From the NCBI GenBank assembly GCA_046483125.1, contig JAWODU010000047.1, positions 1-5,936 on the forward strand: DNA of 5,936 bases. The letters are read 5' to 3'. A model generated the notes under the pieces. It was not told where the DNA came from. It saw nothing but the letters and a program-made list of their open reading frames with translations, and made no database searches. Shown piece by piece: positions 1 through 5,778 of this stretch (positions within the stretch are counted from its first letter, which is position 1; every line of letters starts with the position of its first letter). The stretch comes from JAWODU01 sp046483125 (GTDB taxonomy: Bacteria > Verrucomicrobiota > Kiritimatiellia > UBA8416 > JAWODU01). The translations under genes were made by a program, and so were the position numbers.

Positions 1-2
1 CT

Positions 3-95
3 TCCCGCTTTCAGCGGGACAAGTCTGCAAGCTTGCCACGCCGTAGGCGTGGGCCCCGCCCTCCGAGCGTGTATACATATACCCGAGGAGGGCGG
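3..95. repeat. Cluster of three consecutive perfect hairpins
   Basis: Three perfect inverted repeats follow one another. TCCCGCT (3-9) pairs with AGCGGGA (13-19) across a 3-nt loop. CCACGCC (36-42) pairs with GGCGTGG (46-52) across the loop GTA. CCGCCCTCC (56-64) pairs with GGAGGGCGG (87-95) around a 22-nt loop that itself holds GTAT/ATAC (71-74, 79-82). None is followed by a T-tract, so a classical intrinsic terminator is not indicated. It could be a structured leader, a REP-like intergenic element, or the 3' end of an upstream transcript. Confidence 0.5.
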
Positions 96-273
96 AAACG
101 AAGCAGAAGCGGTGAGATCGCGGTTCGATTTGCGAACGAAATGCGTGACGCGGGGCTACAGGGCACACACGGACCCCAAAACGCCGAACCCCTCCCGCGC
201 TCCAAGCCGCGTGGCGCGGGCAGACAGCCAGGCACAAGCAGGCTGGCCCGGAGTGACCGGCTCAATAGAACTG

Positions 274-302
274 TTGAAATAGCCTGCCTCATCTGCTAGC
301 CT
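274..302 (+). promoter_or_regulatory. Weak sigma-70-like promoter candidate for rmlA
   Basis: TTGAAA (274-279, five of six bases match the -35 consensus) and TAGCCT (297-302, which keeps the TA and final T of the -10 box) are separated by 17 bp. A transcript would start near 309 and give a leader of about 27 nt before the rmlA start. The -10 box is poor and the organism's consensus is unknown, so this is a candidate only. Confidence 0.25.
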
Positions 303-324
303 TCCACATTCATTAATTCCGCAA

Positions 325-330
325 CAGGAG
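325..330 (+). promoter_or_regulatory. Ribosome binding site fixing the GTG start of rmlA
   Basis: CAGGAG lies 5 nt before the GTG at 336. This decides the start, since no ATG is present near the N-terminus of this frame and the nucleotide-binding motif begins only about 13 residues in. Confidence 0.7.
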
Positions 331-335
331 AACTC

Positions 336-1244
336 GTGAACCGGAAAATTCACTCGGACTGGAAGGGCATCGTGCTTGCCGGAGGTACCGGCAGTAGACT
401 GCACCCCATTACGCTTTCCTCAAGCAAACAGCTCCTGCCCATTTACGATAAACCCATGGTCTATTACCCCATCTCCACCCTGATGCTCGCCGGTATCCGT
501 GAAATTATGATCATATCCACGCCGCGCGACCTGCCGAGATTCAGGGACCTGCTGGGAACGGGAGAATCAATCGGTGTCAGTTTTGACTACGCCGTCCAGG
601 AGGAACCCCGCGGTATAGCCCAGGCGTTCCTGCTGGCCGACAAGTTTATCGCGAACTCAAACGTCTGTCTGATTCTCGGGGACAACCTCTTCTACGGCAA
701 AATGCAATTCCTCAGACGCCCGCTTGAAAACAGGAAGGGCGCGACCATTTTCGGCTATCCCGTACAGGACCCGCAGAGATACGGGGTTGTTGAATTTGAC
801 GGGGCGGGCAAAGTCCTGGGAATCGAAGAGAAGCCGCAGCACCCCAAAAGCCGGTACGCGGTCCCCGGATTGTATTGCTACGACAACAGCGTACTGGAAA
901 TAGCGCGGGGACTTGGACCCTCGGCCAGGGGGGAGTTGGAAATCACTGACGTTAACAGGGCCTACCTCGATTCCGGGAATCTCAGGGTCGAACTCCTGGG
1001 AAGAGGAATGGCATGGCTTGATACCGGCACTCCCGACAGCCTTCTCGCAGCGGCTTCTTTCGTGGCCGGTATAGAAAAACGCCAGGGCCTGAAAATCGGA
1101 TGCCTGGAAGAAGTTGCTTACCGTATGAACTATATAGACCTCGCCCAGCTCGAAAAGCTGATCCGAGCGCTGGGCGACAACGAATACGCGCATTACCTGC
1201 GGCGCGTTTCAACCGAAGCAAAAGACGGCAGACAAGTATGCTGA
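336..1244 (+). CDS. rmlA: Glucose-1-phosphate thymidylyltransferase (RmlA)
   Basis: This cytoplasmic nucleotidyltransferase joins dTTP and glucose-1-phosphate into dTDP-glucose, the first step towards dTDP-L-rhamnose and other dTDP-deoxysugars. The 302 residues are full length for the family (about 290). Visible motifs are the nucleotide-binding loop LAGGTGSRLHPIT (14-26, with Ser20 where Thr is usual), SKQLLPIYDKPMVYYP (30-45), QEEPRGIAQAF (88-98), LGDNLFYG (114-121, with metal-binding Asp116), YGVVEFD (149-155), EEKP (164-167), GELEITDVN (199-207) and AWLDTGTPDSLLAA (226-239, with Asp229). The start is GTG with a good ribosome site. It is the first gene of the cluster, but rmlB and rmlD are not in the window. 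The family assignment is firm; the final sugar is not known. A relative using UTP is possible but less likely given the RmlA-type motifs. Confidence 0.95.
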   Translation: MNRKIHSDWKGIVLAGGTGSRLHPITLSSSKQLLPIYDKPMVYYPISTLMLAGIREIMIISTPRDLPRFRDLLGTGESIGVSFDYAVQEEPRGIAQAFLLADKFIANSNVCLILGDNLFYGKMQFLRRPLENRKGATIFGYPVQDPQRYGVVEFDGAGKVLGIEEKPQHPKSRYAVPGLYCYDNSVLEIARGLGPSARGELEITDVNRAYLDSGNLRVELLGRGMAWLDTGTPDSLLAAASFVAGIEKRQGLKIGCLEEVAYRMNYIDLAQLEKLIRALGDNEYAHYLRRVSTEAKDGRQVC

Positions 1245-1311
1245 TTTCTCGAGCGAACTACTTTAGTAAAGAATTCAGAAACTGAAACTGAGAATTTGGA
1301 GATTTCTTAGA

Positions 1312-1409
1312 CAGGATTAACGGGATCAACAGGATAATCCCATTCAATTATGCGGGCATCACCGCATAATTGACAACATATTGCATGGCCTTTGATCCTG
1401 TAAATCCTG
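1312..1409. repeat. Nested inverted repeat built of 9-nt units
   Basis: The outer arms CAGGATTAACGGGATCAA (1312-1329) and TTGATCCTGTAAATCCTG (1392-1409) are complementary at 16 of 18 positions. Between them lies a perfect 12-bp stem, TCAATTATGCGG (1344-1355) and CCGCATAATTGA (1362-1373), with a 6-nt loop. The left side is a tandem of related 9-mers, AGGATTAAC, GGGATCAAC and AGGATAATC (1313-1339); the right side carries the same unit on the other strand. There is no T-tract, so it does not look like a simple terminator. It resembles a dispersed intergenic repeat (REP or MITE-like), and a partial copy occurs at 5827-5841. Confidence 0.7.
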
Positions 1410-1422
1410 CCTGCCCGGCGTA

Positions 1423-1439
1423 GTCCGTCGCTAACGGAC
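1423..1439. repeat. Short hairpin GTCCGT/ACGGAC
   Basis: GTCCGT (1423-1428) and ACGGAC (1434-1439) form a perfect 6-bp stem with loop CGCTA. In RNA the flanks CCCGG (1415-1419) and CTGGG (1445-1449) could extend the structure with one G-U pair. It sits directly after the nested inverted repeat and may be part of the same element. Confidence 0.4.
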
Positions 1440-1489
1440 GGAGCCTGGGTAGATCCTGTTTAAAACTCCCGGGGTAAAGGACATCTACT

Positions 1490-1963
1490 ATGGAATGGAC
1501 CGAGGGAAATATTGAAGGCGTATGTGTGACTCACCCCGCAAGGTACACCGACGACAGAGGCTGGCTGTCCGAAATCTTCCGTTCCGACGAGATGCCTGAA
1601 GAAATCCTCCCGGCAATGGCCTATCTTTCGCTCACACATGCCGGCGTAACCCGCGGCCCCCACGCTCACCGGCATCAGACCGATACATTCGCCTTTACGG
1701 GCCCCGGAACATTCAGGCTCAAGCTGTGGGACAACCGGCCGGATTCGCCTACTTACGGGAACACGCTCGAAATCACGGCCGGCGAAAACAACCCCGCCGT
1801 GGTAAGTGTCCCGCCCGGCGTGGTACACGGCTACTGCAATATTTCCGACGGCGACGCATTGGTGTATAACGCTCCCAATCGTCTTTTTGCCGGCAAAGGG
1901 AAAAAGGATCCCGTTGACGAGATCCGGTACGAAGAAAACGGAAACGAAACGTTTAAAATGTAA
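1490..1963 (+). CDS. RmlC-like cupin, dTDP-4-dehydrorhamnose 3,5-epimerase family
   Basis: A soluble single-domain cupin of 157 residues, shorter than classical RmlC (about 180). RmlC-type signatures are DDRGWLSEIFR (21-31, the substrate-loop DERG region), VTRGPHAH (53-60, aligning with RGLH of RmlC so that His58 takes the place of the catalytic His), LWDNRPDSPTYG (79-90) and VPPGVVHGY (107-115, with His113). By eye, the RmlC catalytic Tyr after the YK motif has no counterpart near Tyr126 (Leu132/Phe133 are found), and the C-terminal Asp region is missing. The HAHRH cluster (58-62) also recalls sugar 3,4-ketoisomerases of the FdtA/WxcM type. It therefore probably epimerises or isomerises a 4-keto sugar nucleotide, but the exact reaction is open. 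ATG with AAAGGA 8 nt upstream supports the start. It lies 46 bp before the epimerase gene and is probably co-transcribed with it. Confidence 0.8.
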   Translation: MEWTEGNIEGVCVTHPARYTDDRGWLSEIFRSDEMPEEILPAMAYLSLTHAGVTRGPHAHRHQTDTFAFTGPGTFRLKLWDNRPDSPTYGNTLEITAGENNPAVVSVPPGVVHGYCNISDGDALVYNAPNRLFAGKGKKDPVDEIRYEENGNETFKM

Positions 1964-1990
1964 GTGCGATTGCCGGGAAACGGCACATTA

Positions 1991-2006
1991 CAGGAGGTAT
2001 AAGAGG
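1991..2006 (+). promoter_or_regulatory. Ribosome binding sites that set the epimerase start at 2010
   Basis: CAGGAGG (1991-1997) and AAGAGG (2001-2006) both lie just before ATG 2010. This argues for that start and against the upstream in-frame ATG at 1806, which would bury about 68 extra residues inside the cupin gene and put them before the GAGGFIG nucleotide-binding motif. Confidence 0.65.
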
Positions 2007-2009
2007 AAT

Positions 2010-2966
2010 ATGAAAAAGGCATTGGTATGCGGAGCCGGGGGGTTTATCGGAGGGCATCTCGTACAGAAACTTAAAGATGAAGGCTGCTGGGTCAGGGCAG
2101 TGGACATCAAGGAACATGAATTCCGCACCCCGGCCGCGGACGAGTTTCTCCTGGCCGACCTCAGGCAGGAAGAAAACTGCCGCAAAGCGCTCACGGTCAA
2201 CGGGGGCACGTTTGACGAGGTCTATCAGCTCGCCGCCGATATGGGCGGTATGGGCTTCATACACTCGGCGGAGTGCGAAATCATGCACAACAGCGTCCTT
2301 ATAAACGTCCATATGGCCCACAACGCCGCTGAAATGGGAGTTAAACGCTATTTCTTTTCTTCCTCGGTATGCGTATACCGCGACATGCAGCCGGACGAGC
2401 CGGAAATGCACGAAGACGAAGCAATTCCCGCGCATCCCGACAACGAGTACGGATGGGAAAAAATCTATTCCGAAAGAGTCGCGATGGCTTACGGCAGAAA
2501 GTACGGCATGAACGTGCGCATAGCCCGCTTCCAGAACTGCTACGGCCCTTACGGTACCTGGCGGGGCGGTCGCGAAAAGGCCCCGGCGGCTATCTCGCGC
2601 AAAGTCGCAGAGGCCGAAGACGGCGGCGTTATAGAAATATGGGGAGACGGCAGTGCGATTCGTTCCTATACGTATGTCGACGACATGGTCGAAGGCATAT
2701 ACATGCTGACGCAGTCCGACGTGGATCAACCCACGAACATAGGCTGTCCCCAATATGTGTCGGTTAACGAACTGGTGGATACCGTGAGCAAGGTCGCAGG
2801 GAAAAAAGTAAAAGTTAAACACGTCGAAGGCCCCGTCGGGGTACAGTCACGCAACTTCAGCAACGACAGGATCTATTCCATCGGGTGGAAATCCCGCTTT
2901 CCGCTTGAAGAGGGAATCAAGCTTACGTATCCGTGGATCAGGGAGCAGGTCGAAAAGTCACGCTGA
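2010..2966 (+). CDS. GDP-mannose 3,5-epimerase-like SDR enzyme
   Basis: A 318-residue extended short-chain dehydrogenase/reductase that closely resembles plant GDP-D-mannose 3,5-epimerase (GME), which turns GDP-mannose into GDP-L-galactose and GDP-L-gulose using tightly bound NAD. Seen here: the Rossmann motif GAGGFIG (8-14), the GME signature ADMGGMGFI (76-84), SSSVCVY (117-123) with Cys121 at the place of the plant catalytic Cys, the YxxxK pair Tyr147/Lys151 in EYGWEK, RFQNCYGPYGTWRGGREKAP (173-192) with Lys190 at the place of the second catalytic residue, WGDG (211-214), and IRSYTYVDD (217-225), whose Arg218 matches the phosphate-binding Arg. Recall of the plant protein also supports the end, TYPWIREQVEK. 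It starts at ATG 2010. The exact substrate is inferred; another GDP-hexose is possible. It probably supplies an L-sugar for a surface glycan. Confidence 0.88.
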   Translation: MKKALVCGAGGFIGGHLVQKLKDEGCWVRAVDIKEHEFRTPAADEFLLADLRQEENCRKALTVNGGTFDEVYQLAADMGGMGFIHSAECEIMHNSVLINVHMAHNAAEMGVKRYFFSSSVCVYRDMQPDEPEMHEDEAIPAHPDNEYGWEKIYSERVAMAYGRKYGMNVRIARFQNCYGPYGTWRGGREKAPAAISRKVAEAEDGGVIEIWGDGSAIRSYTYVDDMVEGIYMLTQSDVDQPTNIGCPQYVSVNELVDTVSKVAGKKVKVKHVEGPVGVQSRNFSNDRIYSIGWKSRFPLEEGIKLTYPWIREQVEKSR

Positions 2967-2977
2967 TGTGTGTTTTG

Positions 2978-3012
2978 TTGTTCCTCGTTCCCGGTTCCTT
3001 GTTTCTTGTTGG
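2978..3012. repeat. Degenerate heptanucleotide tandem repeat
   Basis: Five successive 7-mers can be read: TTGTTCC, TCGTTCC, CGGTTCC, TTGTTTC and TTGTTGG. The core GTTCC is kept in the first three and decays afterwards. It lies 12 nt past the epimerase stop codon. Short heptameric tandem repeats are known in intergenic DNA of several bacteria; no function can be read from this one. Confidence 0.5.
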
Positions 3013-3027
3013 AAGGACAGGACGCGC

Positions 3028-3056
3028 TTGACGATCGGGCACGCTTATGATACGTT
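3028..3056 (+). promoter_or_regulatory. Weak sigma-70-like promoter candidate for the ligase operon
   Basis: TTGACG (3028-3033, five of six) and TACGTT (3051-3056, TA and final T kept) are 17 bp apart. A transcript would begin near 3063, about 80 nt before the ligase start. The GTTCAA/TTGAAC inverted repeat overlaps the -10 and start region and could be an operator, but this is speculative. Confidence 0.2.
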
Positions 3057-3141
3057 CAAAATCAATTGAACTCTGCGTCTTGTCGCCCCGGATGACTGCA
3101 TAACCCACGGGGACGGAGTCTGCCCGGATATTTTCTTCCCA

Positions 3142-4590
3142 TTGAAATTCTTCAATAAAATACTCTCCTGGTCTGCGTTCACATGCGCCTGCGTTGCAGT
3201 ACTTCCGGCGCCGTGGTTTTTCGGCGCCTGGGAAATGTGGTGGTTCTGGGTCTTTGCCGCGTTTCTGTTTCTTTCGGTCTTTTTTTTCGGGCTGATGACA
3301 CTGACCCGGCCGTCACTCTCCCACTCCCCTCATAATGCCGATGTCTATGACCCCGAAGCCCGGACGAATGCACGCCTGGTCCGTATCTGCCTGACCGCGT
3401 GGCTCATCTTCCTCGCCTACGCGCTGGTTCGGGCGCTCCAGGCGGAAGTCTTCATGAACGCCGAGCGCAGTTTCCTGCTCTTCTTTACCCCGTTTCTCCT
3501 CGGCGTGGAAATAGTCTTCGGATGGAACAGGATCCAGATGAAAAGCTTCTCCGTAATGCTGGCAGTTAATTTCTTCTGCCTGGCCGCCTACGGAATAATC
3601 AATCACTACTGCTGTAACAGCGAATACGTCATGTGGGTAAAAGGTTATGAGCGATACATAACCGGACATCGCGCCACCGGCAGTTATTTCTGCCCGGATC
3701 ATTTCGCGGGAGCCATGGAACTGTGCCTGTGCCTTGCAGGCGGCCTTCTCCTTTCGCGAGGCAATGGGATACTGTTTAAGGCATCGGGCGCGCTCCTGGC
3801 CTTGCCGGCTGTGCTGGGCGTGGTACTCAGCAAGTCCCGGGGCGGGTTGCTGACTCTAATTGTACTGGCGGTTGCCGTCGCCGCATGGGGTTTCAACCAG
3901 TGGCGTCCCCTGTCCCGCTGGCTGAGACGATCTTTCCTGCTGGCGGCCGCGGGCGTGTTGGTTGCCGCTTTTGCCGTGTTCGGCGGCGCGCATTTCGAAC
4001 GGTTTAAAAACTACTTCGACTGGGACCGGGCAAGCCGGAAATCGGCGCGCGAGGCGGTGTCGCACGTGTTGACGCATCTCAAAACGACGAGCCGGGGCAG
4101 AATGATAGCCGGCGCGCTTCGCGCCTGGGGCGAAAATAAACTCTTCGGCATAGGTCCGGGCATGCACCAGAATCTCTGGCCGCATTACGCCGCGAGCGGC
4201 GAAGGCGACAGAACAACCGGCACGCCCCCCTTAATAGTCAGCACGCATTTTCACTCCTACCAGGTACACAGCGACTGGATCCAGCTCATGGAAGAGTACG
4301 GGCTGATCGGACTGGCGCTCTTTCTTGCGGCCGCCGCCGCCACGCTGGCCTTTCCCATCACCGCCATCCGCAGAGAAATGGTGCAGAGGCGCGACAATAA
4401 CTGGCAAACCACCGGAAACGAATGGTACTGGTCCGTTCTGGCCGGCTTTTTCGCCGCGATTGCAATGGGGTTTCATTCGCTGGGAGATTTCAACCTCCAG
4501 ATGCCCGCGACCGTCTGGATGTTCGCTTCAATGGTCGCCGTTTCAATAGCCCGGACGGTCAATAAGGATAACGATCTTGCTTCCGAATGA
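3142..4590 (+). CDS. O-antigen ligase/polymerase family membrane protein (Wzy_C type)
   Basis: A polytopic inner-membrane protein of 482 residues with about 12 hydrophobic segments (roughly 7-29, 32-54, 81-99, 108-127, 136-156, 186-205, 211-229, 235-250, 262-281, 384-407, 428-446, 454-470). Family features are ATGSYFCPDHFAG (178-190), LSKSRGG (229-235), the large probably periplasmic loop 282-383 with GRMIAGALRAWGENKLFGIG (319-338), then HSDWIQLMEEYGLIG (377-391, with His377) and HSLGDFNLQMPA (445-456). These fit the Wzy_C/WaaL family, which polymerises lipid-linked glycan repeats or transfers them to an acceptor; the sequence cannot tell ligase from polymerase. The TTG start keeps the first membrane segment, whereas the first in-frame ATG (residue 32) would remove it. 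There is no clear ribosome site, so the start is uncertain by some residues. Its end overlaps the next gene by 14 nt. Confidence 0.85.
   Translation: MKFFNKILSWSAFTCACVAVLPAPWFFGAWEMWWFWVFAAFLFLSVFFFGLMTLTRPSLSHSPHNADVYDPEARTNARLVRICLTAWLIFLAYALVRALQAEVFMNAERSFLLFFTPFLLGVEIVFGWNRIQMKSFSVMLAVNFFCLAAYGIINHYCCNSEYVMWVKGYERYITGHRATGSYFCPDHFAGAMELCLCLAGGLLLSRGNGILFKASGALLALPAVLGVVLSKSRGGLLTLIVLAVAVAAWGFNQWRPLSRWLRRSFLLAAAGVLVAAFAVFGGAHFERFKNYFDWDRASRKSAREAVSHVLTHLKTTSRGRMIAGALRAWGENKLFGIGPGMHQNLWPHYAASGEGDRTTGTPPLIVSTHFHSYQVHSDWIQLMEEYGLIGLALFLAAAAATLAFPITAIRREMVQRRDNNWQTTGNEWYWSVLAGFFAAIAMGFHSLGDFNLQMPATVWMFASMVAVSIARTVNKDNDLASE
4564..4568 (+). promoter_or_regulatory. Ribosome binding site for the TTG start at 4577
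   Basis: AAGGA inside the end of the ligase gene lies 8 nt before TTG 4577. It supports this non-ATG start, which overlaps the ligase frame by 14 nt. A stronger-looking GAGGAGG (4602-4608) lies inside the frame but is followed by no usual in-frame start codon before the first catalytic motif. Confidence 0.5.
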
Positions 4591-5275
4591 TTCCGACAAT
4601 AGAGGAGGACCTGCTCCCGAAGCAATAGTAACCGGCGACCTCCATATCGGGTGCAGGTACTTTATGGCCGGCAAGTTTGCCGGCTTTATGGATTCTCTGG
4701 CGCCAGACACCGCTTTGATTCTTAACGGAGATGTCGTGGACCGGCGGCACACCCCCCTGCAGGAAACACACCGGAAGGTGCTCGACCGTATAAAGGCGGA
4801 ATCCGAACAACGCGAAGTAATCTGGATACGCGGCAATCACGATGAGGTATACGTCATGGACGACCTCGCCCGGATACGGTTCGCGCCCTGTCATAATCTG
4901 GGCAAGCGCCTTTTCATAGCGCACGGGGCGCACTTCGATAACGTATTGCCGTACAACAGGCCCTTCGTGCTCGCGTTCCGCGCCTTTCATCGACTGCGCA
5001 TACTGCTGGGCGCCGATTCGGTTCACGTGGCCTTTTACGCTAAGAAATGGATGCCCCTCTACCGGGTACTGCGCAGAAGCGTGGCCCTTAACGCCGTTGA
5101 ATACGCCAGAGAAAACGGATACGAGGCGGTCACCTGCGGCCATACACACTACCCCGAGGAAACCGTGATAAAAGGCGTGAAATATTTCAACACCGGCGCA
5201 TGGACGGAGGAACCCGTCAGTTATCTCGCCGTCTACCCCGACCACATGCAACTGGAGCAACTGCCGCGCACATGA
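4577..5275 (+). CDS. LpxH-like calcineurin-type metallophosphoesterase
   Basis: A 232-residue member of the calcineurin-like phosphoesterase fold. All metal-site motifs are visible: GDLH (20-23), GDVVD (51-55), GNHDE (86-90), AHGAHFD (115-121) and GHTH (188-191), followed by YFNTGAW (203-209). Order, length and the NTGxW ending fit UDP-2,3-diacylglucosamine pyrophosphatases, above all the LpxH2-like branch with GNHD rather than the GNRD of E. coli LpxH. True LpxH cleaves UDP-2,3-diacylglucosamine to lipid X in lipid A synthesis at the inner membrane. The Ala in HGAHFD replaces the Asp of HGDxFD that is usual in this branch. The middle (about 125-170) is rich in Arg and aromatic residues and may bind a membrane or lipid substrate. 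Overlap with the ligase gene and with the next gene implies one operon. The substrate is not proven; another pyrophosphate or phosphoester is possible. Confidence 0.82.
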   Translation: MLPNDSDNRGGPAPEAIVTGDLHIGCRYFMAGKFAGFMDSLAPDTALILNGDVVDRRHTPLQETHRKVLDRIKAESEQREVIWIRGNHDEVYVMDDLARIRFAPCHNLGKRLFIAHGAHFDNVLPYNRPFVLAFRAFHRLRILLGADSVHVAFYAKKWMPLYRVLRRSVALNAVEYARENGYEAVTCGHTHYPEETVIKGVKYFNTGAWTEEPVSYLAVYPDHMQLEQLPRT

Positions 5276-5778
5276 GCCCGAAAGACGATTACGAAGAAAT
5301 TGTCAGGCGCATGGTCGAAGCCGTCGGCCATACCACCCAGTCCATGGGAATAGGCCGGGTTCTGGGGCAGATTTTCGCTTATCTTTATTTCACGCCCGAT
5401 CCGCGTTCGCTCGATGACCTCACCAGCGCCCTCGGAATCAGCAAAGGGAGCGCCAGCATGGGCGTGCGCCAGCTCGAGCAATGGGGAGCGCTTGAGAAGG
5501 TATGGATCAAAGGCGATCGTAAAGACTATTACATCGCAACGGATGCGCTGGGCTCCATAATAAAGAACATCCTTGCCGACCTCGCGGGGAAACGCATGGA
5601 GAACTCCGCCCGGCTTATCAACCAAACGGCCGCGAACCTGGAAGAACACGACGATTCCGACGAAACAATGGATGAAAACGACAGGTTCATAGCCGAACGC
5701 GTTTCGAAAATTCAAGCATTCCAGAAGAAAGTACAGGAAATGTGGAACAGCGGCGTTGTTAAAATACTGCTTCGATAG
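5272..5778 (+). CDS. GbsR/MarR-type winged-helix transcriptional regulator
   Basis: A cytoplasmic DNA-binding protein of 168 residues. The N-terminal helix with GIGRVLGQIFAYLYF (26-40), the recognition helix region SLDDLTSALGISKGSASMGV (46-65), LEQWGALEKVW (68-78) and the wing with GDRKDYYIAT (81-90) match GbsR-type MarR relatives. A long, charged, probably coiled C-terminal helix region (100-158) would form the dimer; its acidic stretch EEHDDSDETMDEND (124-137) stands out. ATG 5272 overlaps the stop of the phosphoesterase gene in ATGA, so translation is probably coupled; no strong ribosome site is present (GGAG at 5254-5257 is too far). A longer frame from 5200 is possible but lies inside the phosphoesterase gene. 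Position suggests control of this polysaccharide locus, but ligand and target are unknown. Confidence 0.85.
   Translation: MSPKDDYEEIVRRMVEAVGHTTQSMGIGRVLGQIFAYLYFTPDPRSLDDLTSALGISKGSASMGVRQLEQWGALEKVWIKGDRKDYYIATDALGSIIKNILADLAGKRMENSARLINQTAANLEEHDDSDETMDENDRFIAERVSKIQAFQKKVQEMWNSGVVKILLR

Larger units (their letters stand above)
1..335. other. Non-coding region upstream of rmlA, rich in hairpins
   Basis: No convincing gene lies here: the short open frames give low-complexity, arginine/proline-rich peptides that match no family I know and lack good ribosome sites. The stretch contains at least five short inverted repeats (3-19, 36-52, 56-95, 123-137, 194-220), a weak sigma-70-like promoter just before rmlA, and a 14-base word (275-288) that recurs exactly at 5806-5819. 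The first bases may be the tail or terminator of a gene to the left, which cannot be judged from this window. Confidence 0.6.
1245..1489. other. Intergenic repeat-bearing spacer
   Basis: A 245-bp gap between rmlA and the cupin gene with no plausible gene. It contains a small hairpin just after rmlA (TTCAG 1274-1278 with CTGAA 1282-1286), a nested inverted-repeat element (1312-1409), a second GC-rich hairpin (1423-1439) and a further AGATCCTGTTTAA unit (1451-1463). The ribosome site AAAGGA (1476-1481) of the next gene ends it. I see no good promoter: the TTGACA at 1370-1375 lacks a matching -10 box. Confidence 0.6.
2967..3141. other. Spacer between epimerase and ligase genes
   Basis: A 175-bp gap without a gene. 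It contains a 7-nt tandem repeat (2978-3012), a weak promoter candidate (3028-3056), an inverted repeat GTTCAA/TTGAAC (3054-3059, 3066-3071) and a short CCCCG/CGGGG pair (3086-3090, 3108-3112). No intrinsic terminator with a T-tract is evident. The gap may mark a transcription-unit boundary between sugar-nucleotide genes and the ligase operon. Confidence 0.5.

Noticed and set aside
116..137. GGTTCGATT resembling a tRNA T-loop
   Set aside because: The flanking bases do not form a T-stem, and no acceptor or anticodon arms can be found around it.
33..299. 88-codon open frame before rmlA
   Set aside because: The product is low-complexity and rich in Arg and Pro, it crosses several hairpins, and it lacks a ribosome site.
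1370..1398. Perfect TTGACA as a promoter for the cupin gene
   Set aside because: At 16-18 bp spacing only TGATCC-like words are present, and the TTGACA overlaps a hairpin arm, so a chance match is likely.
1312..1409. CRISPR array
   Set aside because: The units are 9 nt long, degenerate and without unique spacers, and no cas gene is present.
1806..2009. N-terminal extension of the epimerase from an in-frame ATG at 1806
   Set aside because: It overlaps the cupin gene in another frame, precedes the nucleotide-binding motif by about 75 residues, and ATG 2010 has good ribosome sites.
1953..2822. 289-codon open frame on the minus strand
   Set aside because: It lies antisense to the well-supported epimerase gene, resembles no family, and is what the codon bias of the true gene produces.
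4559..5260. 233-codon open frame on the minus strand
   Set aside because: It mirrors the phosphoesterase gene, whose five metal-site motifs are clear; the reverse protein shows no recognisable domain.
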